64,000 bases of DNA from Arthonia radiata (taxonomy: Eukaryota > Ascomycota > Arthoniomycetes > Arthoniales > Arthoniaceae): NCBI GenBank assembly GCA_002989075.1, contig PSQN01000007.1, positions 946,558-1,010,557 on the forward strand. The letters run 5' to 3'. The translations under genes and the position numbers were made by a program. The notes below the pieces were generated by a model that was not told the DNA's origin, made no database searches, and worked only from the letters and a program-made list of their open reading frames with translations. The first letter of the stretch is position 1. Each line of letters starts with the position of its first letter. Below are positions 1 to 9,226 of the stretch, one piece after another.

Positions 1-772
1 GACGAAACTTGGCGTAGTGTTCGTAGTCTGCAACGCTGTGATGAGCGCGAAGTCCGCCGTCCATCCCGGACTCGATGTCTCTGTTTGATGGCATGAAAGG
101 CATAGTCGGCTTGAGGTGGGCGTTGAACAGCAGCTGATAGTTGCTTTCCGGAAAACGCTTGCGAAACTTCTGTTCCACCGCTCCATTGCTGGGACATACA
201 TTGCTCCTCAGCACCTCCCGCATCACGGTGTGAGCATTTGCCATCTCCGCCAAGCCTTTATTGTCCCAATTGTGAAGTAGCAGCGTCCGCTCACGGATGT
301 ATTGAGGATTCATCCGTACGAATCGAGTGACACCATTGTTATGAAAGGCCACGTCGTACAGCCACAACCGGTATATAGCTCTTCGAAGTGCCCTACGTTC
401 CGAGACACTTAAAAGCCTCCGATCCTCAAAGTTGGCCTGCCAGTGTTTGACCGGAAATATTTCTTCCCACGCTGCGGCGACACGGCCGTGTCGGATAACT
501 TGACGTAGCAGGGCTTCAGAGAGGGGAGGAGAGCGCATGGCGTGCGCGGATTGGCTGGCGTTGTATGTGACAAGCTGCACGGCGTCGTGCATGGGTCCAT
601 ACTGCTGCTCAACGGCATGGGCCAAGTACTGCACCTTGCGTGCTTTGTAAAGGGAGCGAAAGCGCCGACAAGATGCAGCGAAGGAGAGAAGGTCGTGCAA
701 TGATTCACAGGAGCTGAGAATATCGCATACGATCTCGCTCGGAAAGTCTTCGAAGCAGAGTGTACTCGACAT
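1..772 (-). CDS. F-box-like protein, 3' part cut by window edge
   Basis: The frame is open from the ATG at 772 down to base 1, giving 257 codons with no stop, so the gene continues beyond the left edge. The N-terminus reads MSSTLCFEDFPSEIVCDILS and is followed by a leucine- and cysteine-rich stretch (SFAASCRRFRSLY, about residues 29-41). This is the usual F-box layout of Leu-Pro-x-Glu-Ile, then LxxLxxxxxxCRRF. The rest (charged, W- and R-rich, about residues 90-257) resembles the poorly conserved C-terminal half of fungal F-box proteins and has no repeat I recognise. F-box proteins usually recruit substrates to SCF ubiquitin ligase through Skp1; the target here is unknown. The gene is divergent from the 2EXR-like gene at 1261. 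The F-box assignment rests on pattern only. Confidence 0.7.
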   Translation of the reverse strand, partial: MSSTLCFEDFPSEIVCDILSSCESLHDLLSFAASCRRFRSLYKARKVQYLAHAVEQQYGPMHDAVQLVTYNASQSAHAMRSPPLSEALLRQVIRHGRVAAAWEEIFPVKHWQANFEDRRLLSVSERRALRRAIYRLWLYDVAFHNNGVTRFVRMNPQYIRERTLLLHNWDNKGLAEMANAHTVMREVLRSNVCPSNGAVEQKFRKRFPESNYQLLFNAHLKPTMPFMPSNRDIESGMDGGLRAHHSVADYEHYAKFR

Positions 773-1260
773 GCTCACGAAAATGCTCTTGTCTTGATGA
801 ATAGGTAGTCGATGTTAAGTGTCAGTGACGGTAAGTTGACCGTACACTGTGAAGGAAAGTAAAACGCGTAACCGACACGACCTTTGCAAGATCAGTGTCG
901 CAGAGAATGAATGGCTTAAAGAGATGCGACCCCTCCGTTGGGGCTATCAATAGTTGAGAGAGGAGCATCCTGAGTAGGAGCTGAATCCGAGAGACACAGT
1001 CTCAAGAGATCGAGAGGTTTGAGTCGCGCCATCATGATTTGTAGGGTGGTTTGCATAGGCAGTGGATGTGTTGTGGTGGAAGGGCGAAGTATGATGAGTG
1101 AAAAAGGAGTCAGACCACCCTTCCAAACTACGCTACACCAATCTCAGGCAAGCTCTGTGTATCACGTGATACGTACACGTCCCACGGATAGCTACTGTGA
1201 TCAATGGCTTCAGATAGAGTCCTGTTCACAGAGATACGTTGGGGCTATTGAATAGTGATA
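773..1260. other. intergenic region between divergent genes
   Basis: This region separates the minus-strand F-box gene from the plus-strand 2EXR-like gene, so it should hold both promoters. An ACGCGT hexamer (MluI-box-like) lies near 867. Small ORFs here lack coding character. Confidence 0.5.
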
Positions 1261-2037
1261 ATGGCCTTTGGAGGCTCGCAGCGTGACGTGTCACGAGAAA
1301 CAACACTCCGATTCAACGCAGGAAGCGCAAACCCGCAGAAGGAGCCCTTATTTCTTACCCTCCTACCACCAGAGATTCGTCGCCATGTTTATCACTACCT
1401 ATTACCCGCTACAGTTCCCCTGAGAGATTTGCTCACAGGCGGAATTGCGTATGCTTGGATTCAAGGAAGCACATCCATGCTGAGGACATGTCGACAGATC
1501 CACGATGAGACAGCTAATATCCTGTACGGAGAGTCCGTCTTCATTCTCGAAGTCGGCTACGATACGATTACGATGCGGTATCGTCGGCTGCTGTATTCTG
1601 GCCTGGTACCAGAATCCACGCCAGCTTTTCTAGAGCTTTTGAGCCCTTCAAACCTGAAACGTATCCGGCATTTGGCCATCAACGTTAAGCACGTTGATTC
1701 GTACACTGGTGAGTTCTGGCTCCCAATCCAGGGTAGTACCGATTGCTGAAATTAGATAGGTATGATCAAACACAACTGTGGGGGACAAGGCCTGACCGAG
1801 GGTTTGCGGGACAGCGTGCAGCGCTTGGTTGAAGCACTTCTGCATGCCGAAAGCCTGCAGTATGTCCGCGTCAATCTTGAAGACCAGAATCAAGACGCTG
1901 AGCGAGCGCAGAGGGTGCTGCAGCCGCTCGCGAGGCTGTCTAATTTTGGCGATGGCGGTGGTTTACTGCTGACTGGAGATGTGAGCCGACAGTGTGCTCA
2001 GAGTCTTGTGCATCGTACGGCTGTACGAGCGCAATAA
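1261..2037 (+). CDS. 2EXR / F-box-like fungal protein
   Basis: Two exons, 1261-1708 and 1760-2037, give 241 aa. The 51-bp intron has a GTGAGT donor and a GATAG acceptor, and the phase is kept across it (G|GT). The first true ATG is at 1261. The stretch FLTLLPPEIRRHVYHYLLP (about residues 31-49), followed by LRTCRQIHDETANILYGES (about residues 77-95), is the signature of the large fungal 2EXR/F-box-like family: an F-box-like helix pair, then the CRQIxxEaxxiLY motif. Function is unknown; relatives are presumed to mediate protein interactions. The 3' end lies only 15 bp from the converging BRX1 stop codon. The exon-2 reading is supported mainly by frame and is less certain than exon 1. Confidence 0.7.
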
Positions 2038-2052
2038 TCTTAGCACGTTATT

Positions 2053-3048
2053 TCAACGGAATAGCGTTCGGTCATCCAAAGGATCCGGTGCTTTACTTCT
2101 CCCGCCCTCGCTCTTCAATCCCAGTTCACCACGCTTAAACTTGCTTTCCTCGCCCTGGTCTACCCTGAAGTTGCGCTTGCTCGCTCTTGCGCGTCGCATG
2201 TCCGCGCGTATCTGGTTCGGGCTCACGAACTCCTTGTTCTCGAATAGCACTGGGCCTCCGAAGCTCGATTCAAGGATGACAATCGGCGTCATGACAAAGC
2301 GGGGTCCGATCTCGACAAGGCTAATATCTGTCTCGGCGCCTCGCGGGCTTTTACCTGTCTTCACCTCGTTTGATGTAGTCTCCCCGTTGACACCGTTCGT
2401 TGTCACAGACTCCGTCTCATTGATCTGGTAGCACCTTGCCCATACCCTACCATCTGCAATGGTGAAGCCGATGACGTGGTCGACGAAGGGCTTGATCTTG
2501 CGACTCGTCTTTGGGACGCCAAAGGTGTGATGGAGCAGCTCCTTAATGATCTGAAGGTGCGGTTGTGTGTCGAATGTAGCATCGAAAGAGAGGATGGGTC
2601 GTGAGCCTTTCAAGCAGTTGCCAGTGAAATGAAGCTCCTCCATGGTATGCAGATTTTGTAGATGGAACTTGACCGTGGGCCCATTGGGCGCTTTGCTCAT
2701 CCATACATAGAGATCTTTGCCCTTCCGTGCCTCGAAGAAGAAAACATTGTTGCAATTGTACAGATCGGCTAGCTCGTTTAACTGGTAGAGTTTCGTCTTC
2801 GTATCGAGTTTTGCATCCTTGCGAGAATGAGGTAGCAGAGAGTAGATGTCGTTGAGAAGATGTCGATGTCTATAACTATCAGTACTACTACTTCGACGAG
2901 CGGATAGGCAAGTCGCGAACCTGTAAGTGACTCCCCGAGAGCTAAGGATGAGGACCCTTTGGCGAGTTCGCTTTTCAGCTTCGGTCAGCGGAGTTTCAGA
3001 AGGCTTTGCCGGGCCTTTTGTTTTCGACAGAGATTTGTAGACGGCCAT
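2053..3048 (-). CDS. BRX1: Ribosome biogenesis protein BRX1 (Brix domain)
   Basis: BRX1 is a nucleolar factor needed for early 60S (27S pre-rRNA) maturation. The protein carries the Brix signature almost throughout: RVLILSSRGVTYR, LLPHSRKDAKLD, LYQLNELADLYNCNNVFFFE, KGKDLYVWMSKAPNGPTVKF and FTGNCLKGSRPILSFD. The frame is open across the whole span, but a 17-residue insert (FATCLSARRSSSTDSY region) interrupts the invariant TYR-x-RHLLND block. I therefore infer a 51-bp intron at 2870-2920 with a GTTCGC donor, CTGAT branch site and TATAG acceptor. Removing it gives TYRHRHLLND and a 314-aa protein, normal for fungal BRX1. The exons are 3048-2921 and 2869-2053. Retaining the intron would not create a stop. 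The C-terminus is basic, as usual. The gene converges on the 2EXR-like gene. Confidence 0.95.
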   Translation of the reverse strand: MAVYKSLSKTKGPAKPSETPLTEAEKRTRQRVLILSSRGVTYRFATCLSARRSSSTDSYRHRHLLNDIYSLLPHSRKDAKLDTKTKLYQLNELADLYNCNNVFFFEARKGKDLYVWMSKAPNGPTVKFHLQNLHTMEELHFTGNCLKGSRPILSFDATFDTQPHLQIIKELLHHTFGVPKTSRKIKPFVDHVIGFTIADGRVWARCYQINETESVTTNGVNGETTSNEVKTGKSPRGAETDISLVEIGPRFVMTPIVILESSFGGPVLFENKEFVSPNQIRADMRRARASKRNFRVDQGEESKFKRGELGLKSEGGRSKAPDPLDDRTLFR

Positions 3049-3315
3049 TATCGCGTCGAACGAAGCAAAGTCGTAGACAATGAGGAGCGCACACCGATGC
3101 GAATTTATCGCGAAATCTTGGCGACGGATTTCGGGCTAAATCATGACATATGTAAAGCTGTTTAAGACGTATCTTAAGTACCACGTACTTTACCGCCAAC
3201 ACATTTCGCGGTCTGGGTCTCCCATGCACATTCGACTTGCTACCTCTACGCCAAATCACTTCTACTTGTTGCGAGCGTCAAATCAAATCTCATTTCAGCA
3301 ACACAAGCACCCATA

Positions 3316-4980
3316 TCACCAAATGTACCTGTGCCTCCGAATGACTGAGATGTGCTGATCGGTCCTGTCCTTGATCTCCCCAGGATCATTCTCTTCGAAC
3401 AAGCCCGCCTTCTCCATGTCTCTGTTCTCCTTGATCAACCACAGACTAAGTGTCACACTCAGCACCGACACTAGCAGGCAAAACGCGCAAGAGATCCACA
3501 TCCCCTTCCTGTAGTACGGTCCTTCATCTTCAGGGAAGATGTTCGTGCCGAGCAGTGGGCCACATTGGCCAACGGTAGACAAGATGATATAACCGCCAGT
3601 TCGCTTTGATTCCGAAGCGTGTATGTTTGCTGTCCATGAGAGCAACAGCGACACGCACACGAAAATAAGGACTGCCAGGAACACTCCGATATATCGTGGT
3701 GCTGTCGATTCTGTCGTAGCCAGTACGATGAAGCCTACTGCCGCGACGAGGGAAGCTCCGCAGATGAAAGGTCCTCGCATGCGCAATCGGTCTGACAAGA
3801 AGGCGACCGTGATGATAGCAATCAAGCAGAGCGCGTACGGCGGGGCGCTCAGACCCTGGGACTGGATGGTGCTAAAGGTGCCAACTGATACTTCTGTCAG
3901 CGTCATCGACTGCGAGATTGTGGATCAGGGTACTGTTCACTTACTTTCTTCGATGATTGTGGGCACAAATAATGGTAAGCTGGCAAAAGAGACATTGACA
4001 CTGAAGTACATCAGTGCCGGTAGGTAACCTAGTGAGCAGGGGCATTGTCAGTAGATTGTGGCCACAGAGTGAAGGGACAGAGAAGAGAGAAGCGGACTTG
4101 GCGCCTACTCTTCGGGTCCTTGAAAGCCTGCACAAACTCGCCGATCCTGAGTCCCTGCTTGTTGTCCCCTTCGTCGACAGTTTGGTTGCGAGCAACCATA
4201 CGCGTAGCGACCTCTTTCTCTCTATCAGAGAGGAATTTGGTTGTCGCGATGCTGTCGGGCAAGAAGAACCAGGCGAAGACCGCAAGACAACATGTTGGCA
4301 AACCCTCGATGATGAAAAGGATCTTCCAAGGCACTATGCTTCCATGGATCTGCGTAATACCATAGGCAAGAGCACCCCCGTAAACATTCGCCATTGCAGA
4401 ACCTGCGATGAACATGCCGTGACGAAACCCAACCTTGTCCTTTGGGTAGAAGTATGATAAGTAAAGCGGCACCCCGGGCCCGAACATGGACTCTCCAATG
4501 CCTAAGAAGAACCTGCAAACCATCAATCCTTGCCATGATGTCGTTGCGGCCTGAATGGTCGCTATAAAGCCCCAGAAAAAGACGCAGAATGTTGCCCACT
4601 TGTGGGCTTTGAACTGCTTCCATCCGACAGTTGTCCATTGAAACAGGATGTCTGGCGCATTGTAAGCTCTCTGATCCGGCGCAGCCGAATTCGTCGTACT
4701 CACAGGCGATGTAGAACATAGTTCCAAGCCAGCTGTAGTGGTTGCCTCCCAAGTCGATGTCCTTCTTCATACCCGCTAGCCTGGCATTCCCAAGATTTGA
4801 TCGATCGAGCACTGATAGAGAATAGAGAACAAACACGAAGGCAATGAGCCTGAAGTCCAACTTCCTGATGACACGCTTCTCTTCCTCTTCAGATGCTGGG
4901 ATATACTCGCCGCTGCTTGTCTGCGACAGGCCGACATCGTGGAACTCATGGTGATGAGCACCAAACTTCTCGGCGTCCAT
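3316..4980 (-). CDS. MFS permease, anion:cation symporter (Dal5/Tna1-like)
   Basis: Four exons (4980-4704, 4651-4109, 4028-3945, 3893-3316) give 493 aa, typical for the fungal ACS/allantoate permease family. Introns are 52, 80 and 51 bp. The N-terminal part reads LDFRLIAFVFVLYSLSVLDR then SNLGNARLAG, the TM1 region of the family, followed by WTTVGWKQFKAHKWA and the GIGESMFGPGVPLYLSYFYP segment of TM4. Exon 4 has GLSAPPYALCLIAI and the family ending in RYIW. The third intron uses the ACAG at 3894-3897, which gives IIEEKVSVGTFSTIQ; the nearer CAG would break the frame. Substrates of this family are carboxylates (nicotinate, pantothenate, allantoate, tartrate-like acids). The gene is divergent from a TcuA-like flavoprotein, which suggests uptake of a di- or tricarboxylate. 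The substrate is inferred, not seen. Confidence 0.93.
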
Positions 4981-5641
4981 GTTGGCGGTACTTCACGTCA
5001 AAATTAGGGCGCGATAGGTGTTGGCAATGAATGGAGAGCGCTGACCACGAAGAGATGCAGCTGGGTCGGCCCAAAAGATATGGACGCTGTTGCAAACCTT
5101 TCGACTTCACAAGTGCCGGTTCCCGGGCGGATCAATTTTGGCAAGACCTGGTTTCACGGTCCCACAGCTTGCATGAGTGAACAACGACTATGGCGGAGCT
5201 AAGCTTGTCCCTTTAGTCGCCTGATCCGCAACCAAGCCTTCAGCCAAGCCAGCTACCGTACCCAAGGTTTCCAACAAGAAAACGCCAGAATTTGTCAATT
5301 GAAAGAGCCTTTGCATTGCTGTAGACGGTCTGGACGTATCTCTCAAGGCAAAGCTGTCTCGAAATCCGGAACTCCTAAAGCATCACGAGTCACAACTGCG
5401 GGGTTGTGGGCACCAACCCCAGGCCACCCCAGCTCGTCCAGCGGCACTTCTTCGGAATCTCGGCTTCCACCGATTAGTCATGTCTCCAAGCAACTGCCGA
5501 ACTTAGCGCAACGCTTGTCGAGCTGTCATTCTGGTCTTGGCCGATGGCGAGGTCTACGTCTACTCGCGGAGCAAGGAATGAAACACCTTTCCAAATGTTG
5601 AGTAGAACTCAATGTTGGCTTTGATAGAACCCCATTCCAGC
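4981..5641. promoter_or_regulatory. shared promoter region of permease and TcuA-like gene
   Basis: These 661 bp separate the start codons of two divergently transcribed genes. A small ORF at 5299-5601 has no recognisable product. I cannot identify a specific regulator site with confidence. Confidence 0.5.
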
Positions 5642-7371
5642 ATGACTTCACCAGAAGTATTCGACGTAGTCGTCGTCGGCTCCGGGAACGCAGGATTCAG
5701 TTCAGCATCTGCAGCTATCGACGCAGGCGCAAAGCGTGTTCTCGTTCTCGAAAAGGCCTCCAAAGACTGGGCAGGAGGCAACACAACTTTCACAGCCGGA
5801 GCATACCGCACAGTCTTTCACGGTCTGCACGATGTTCTGCCCATTGTCCACAATGTATCACCAGACATGGTTGACAAGATCGACATGGACGCCTATACCG
5901 AAGCTAATTTCATGGACGACCTCAACAAAGTCACGTCGAACCGCGCAAATCCAGCGCTGGCGAAGGTGTTGATCGGCGAGAGCAACGAGACGACCAAGTG
6001 GCTGGCGAAGAATGGCATCGAATTTCAGCTGAGCTTCAATCGTCAGGCTTATGACATCAATGGGCGGCAGAAGTTCTGGGGTGGCATGGTGTTGAGTGTG
6101 GTGGATGGTGGCAAGGGTCTGACGCAACAGCATCAGGGCAACTGCGCGAGGAAAGGCGTACAGGTGCGGTACGAGTCGCCAGTCGTTGATGTGTTGAGAA
6201 CGTCCTCGAACGAGGTATACGGCGTGACTGTGCGGCGTACCGACGGATCGACGTATGACGTCCATGCAAGAGGCGGCGTGATCCTTGCGGCTGGCGGCTT
6301 CGAGGCGAATCCCAAGATGCGCGCGCAGCATCTCGGCCCTGGATGGGACCTAGCCTACGTACGAGGTACGCCGCATAACACAGGCGACTTACTTGACATC
6401 GCCGTCAACAAGCTCGGCGCGCGACCCGCAGGCAACTGGTCAGGCTGCCACAGCACATGCTGGGACGCCAACGCACCGGTCGAGGCAGGCGATCAAGTGC
6501 TCACGAACCAGTTCACAAAGTCCGGGTACCCGCTCGGTCTGATGTTCAACGCCGACGGCGACCGCTTCGTAAACGAGGGCGTCGACATGCGGAATTTCAC
6601 TTACGCGAAGTTCGGCAGAGCCATCTTACAGCAACCGAATGGCATCGCATTCCAGGTCTGGGACGCCGACGGCGCAAAGTGGCTGCGGAAGGAGGAGTAC
6701 GCAGACGAGGTTGTCGAGCGGATAAGCGCGGACACGTTGGAAGACCTCAGTGAGACGATGGAGAAGAAGGGCATGATCAACCCCACGCGCTTCGTGGTGG
6801 CGATGGACGAGTACAATAAAGCTGTGAAGGCGCATCGAGCGGAGCATCCCGATGTTGTGTTTGATCCGAGCAAGAAAGATGGTCTCTCGACGAGGAGTAG
6901 TAAGGGTGGTCTGACGCTGGATAAAACGAATTGGGCGATACCGGTTGTGAAGCCGCCGTTTGTGGCGGTTAAGGTGACCTGTGGAATTACGTTTACGTTT
7001 GGTGGGATCAAGATTGATGAGAAGACGAGTGAGGTTGTTAGTCAGGTTACTGGGAGGGCGATACCGGGGTTGTTCGCTGCGGGGGAGATGGTGGGAGGGT
7101 AAGTCGTCGAGCATCCTCACATTCCGTACCCTTTCATGATCCTGTGGCTGTCTCTTCGCTTGGCACTAATCTAAGGGCTTTGACATTCAACCACACTCCG
7201 GTGGTGTGGATGCTGTGCAGAACCTATCGTACTAACTTTACTTCTAGGCTATTCTACGAGAACTACCCGGGCGGCAGTGGATTGACATCAGGCGCTGTAT
7301 TCGGACGTAAAGCTGGACGAAGCGCTGCAGGGCGGATGCTCACAAGCAGCACAGCTCAAGCAAGATTATGA
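5642..7371 (+). CDS. FAD-dependent tricarballylate dehydrogenase-like (TcuA family)
   Basis: This is a flavoprotein of the fumarate reductase/succinate dehydrogenase family. Exons 5642-7098 and 7248-7371 give 526 aa. The 149-bp intron has a GTAAGT donor, an ACTAAC branch site at 7231 and a TTCTAG acceptor. The FAD dinucleotide-binding motif VVVVGSGNAG lies at residues 9-18, and LVLEKA at about 36. The block WAGGNTTFTAGAYR (about residues 45-58) closely matches bacterial TcuA, which oxidises tricarballylate to cis-aconitate. A GGIKID stretch and, in exon 2, ENYPGGSGLTSG and FGRKAGRSAAG complete the conserved C-terminal FAD contact. The start at 5642 has A at -3; an in-frame ATG at 5612 has weaker context and would add ten residues. 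Pairing with the divergent ACS permease supports a catabolic role. The exact substrate is inferred. Confidence 0.88.
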
Positions 7372-7450
7372 GACCAGTCCATCAAAAGCATATCTGTACA
7401 TAGCATTTGGGTATCACATACAGCGAACAGACATCCTTTCCCACCACGCA

Positions 7451-8557
7451 TCACCCATGCAACACAACCTCCACAAGCCTCGCGCCCCTCTCACCCCCAA
7501 ACCCACCCTCCCCATCCCCCTCATCCATCCCCTCCCTCTCCATCTCAACAGCAACCTCATACCCCCGCCCCACCATCTCCTCATCCACCCTCACCCCCCG
7601 CTCTGCCAACACCCTCACCACACTCCCCAACCGCGCAATCTCCCGCCTGACCCCCACCTCCACCACATCATTCGCACTCGCATACATCCGCATACTCACC
7701 TCCTCCTCCCTTCTCGCCGTCCCCGCATTCCCACTCCGCCGGAACCCCTCCTCCTCGTCCTCATCCCCCTCATGCCGCGTATGCGCGCACACAAACACAC
7801 ACCCGTTCACCCCCAAAATCACATCCACCTTCCCGCCCCCCACAGTGTCGAACGTGCTGATCTGCCGCCGGCTCCTCACTACCCCGCCTTCCCTGCCCCC
7901 GTCCGCGGACCGCACCGCCATGAACATCCCGTTCCGCAGTTTCCCGTACCGCAGTGAGCGCGTGTGTAACCCAGCAGACCCATCGTTCCGCACGTCTTGC
8001 ACCTCTGCGACGACCAAATCGCCTTCCGCGAAGAAGGACCGCACGTTTAACTCGTCCACGGCTGTGCGTCGGCGGAGCACACCGCCTGGTAGGTTTATGG
8101 CGCTGAGTGGTAAGGACGCGAGTAAGGGCGCCGCGATGTCGACGTTCCATCTTTTGCCTGTTGCGGAGATAGTGACGATGCGTCCGACAACGAGGTCGCC
8201 TATGCTGGGTTGATACCTGGCGTGGAGTGGTGTGACACTCAGTAATTTATTTGTCTTTTGAAGCGTGCCGGCGACGGTGGAGGTAATGGCATTGATGTGG
8301 TCGTCGGGGATGTCCTGGGAGGTAGAAGGGATGGGTAGGGTGGTGCCGTGGCCGCGCATCCATTGGGGGTCTGTGGTTATTGTTTCGCCGGGGGTGAGGA
8401 GTTTGCTGGGTTTGTGGCGTTTTGGGGGGCGTGTGGTGGTGAGGTCAGGGGCGTCGGGGAGGGAGTCGGAGGAGGAGATAGAGTGGGAGCGCGTGTGGGT
8501 TGGTTTGAGAGGGGGCAGGGGGAGGGCGGGTGTGGGTGGGAGGATGGTTATGGGCAT
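7451..8557 (-). CDS. RRP4: Exosome complex component RRP4
   Basis: RRP4 is one of the three S1/KH cap proteins of the RNA exosome, which processes and degrades RNA in nucleus and cytoplasm. It is a single exon of 368 aa. A low-complexity Pro/Ser-rich N-terminus (residues 1-50) precedes the diagnostic LTPGETITTDPQWMRGHGT (about 54-72). The S1 domain (about 117-205) contains IGDLVVGRI, LPLSAINLPGG, DELNVRSFFAEGDLVVAEVQ and GLHTRSLRYGKLRNGM, all strongly conserved in Rrp4. The C-terminal KH-like region (about 215-368) has a lineage-specific charged insertion (residues DEDEEEG). The coding strand is very C/T-poor in its second half, giving long runs of G-rich codons. It converges with the flavoprotein gene, about 80 bp away. 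Confidence 0.95.
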   Translation of the reverse strand: MPITILPPTPALPLPPLKPTHTRSHSISSSDSLPDAPDLTTTRPPKRHKPSKLLTPGETITTDPQWMRGHGTTLPIPSTSQDIPDDHINAITSTVAGTLQKTNKLLSVTPLHARYQPSIGDLVVGRIVTISATGKRWNVDIAAPLLASLPLSAINLPGGVLRRRTAVDELNVRSFFAEGDLVVAEVQDVRNDGSAGLHTRSLRYGKLRNGMFMAVRSADGGREGGVVRSRRQISTFDTVGGGKVDVILGVNGCVFVCAHTRHEGDEDEEEGFRRSGNAGTARREEEVSMRMYASANDVVEVGVRREIARLGSVVRVLAERGVRVDEEMVGRGYEVAVEMEREGMDEGDGEGGFGGERGARLVEVVLHG

Positions 8558-9226
8558 TGTGGTGTGGGGAGTGTTATGAGATGGGTAGAAAGCTATTCGC
8601 TGAACTGGATTGAGATCTGTTCAGAGCGACGCGTTCACGGCGTTGAGGGTAGATGGGTTTTCGGCTGAAACATAGTGTTATCAGGTAAGAGCTCGGCTTG
8701 TAAGACGTTTTGAAAACCACACCAAAAAGCGATCGTCCCAGCAATGCGGCTCAAATAATTAAGCATTGAACCGTGCACGCTTGTGCTGTGAGATGACGAA
8801 AGTGGACTGATATCTAGGGTGCGGTCGTGTATTTTACACCGTATTTTACTGAAAGAGAAGGCCAGTTTTTGACGTAAACAATACGATAAGAGCCCTCAGT
8901 TGTTGACGTGGGTACACACACTATTTCCCTAATTGAGACAGCAGATATAAGACTACCGTCGTTCTATTATACTACCAAAGAACAAAAATTTTGAGTTGCA
9001 TTTTTTACTAAAAGATTTATACAAATTGAGCCCCCCTGCCTTAGAAATTTGTGTGTGAGTGGCCCGTGCGGTGTAAGTAACGTAAAACGCGTCGCAGAGG
9101 TTGTTTTCAGTAATTTACTTGAAAAAGTAGTTCTTTTCGGTCAGAAACCGCACCCTACTGATATCAGTCCCCAATTTTGCCCCCACTTGCTGATCTTTTC
9201 GAGCTTGGTGTCGAGATAGCTTGAAT
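8558..9226. other. AT-rich intergenic region
   Basis: No coding potential was recognised. From about 8700 to 9140 the sequence is clearly more AT-rich than its neighbours and contains a short direct repeat of TATTTTAC near 8831 and 8842. It should hold the promoters of RRP4 and of the downstream DUF255 gene. Confidence 0.5.

Noticed and set aside
5299-5601. 100-codon ORF in the permease/TcuA promoter
   Set aside because: No domain and unlikely amino-acid pattern; it lies in the expected regulatory region.
8348-8668. 106-codon ORF antisense to RRP4
   Set aside because: Gly/Val-rich shadow of the RRP4 low-complexity N-terminus.
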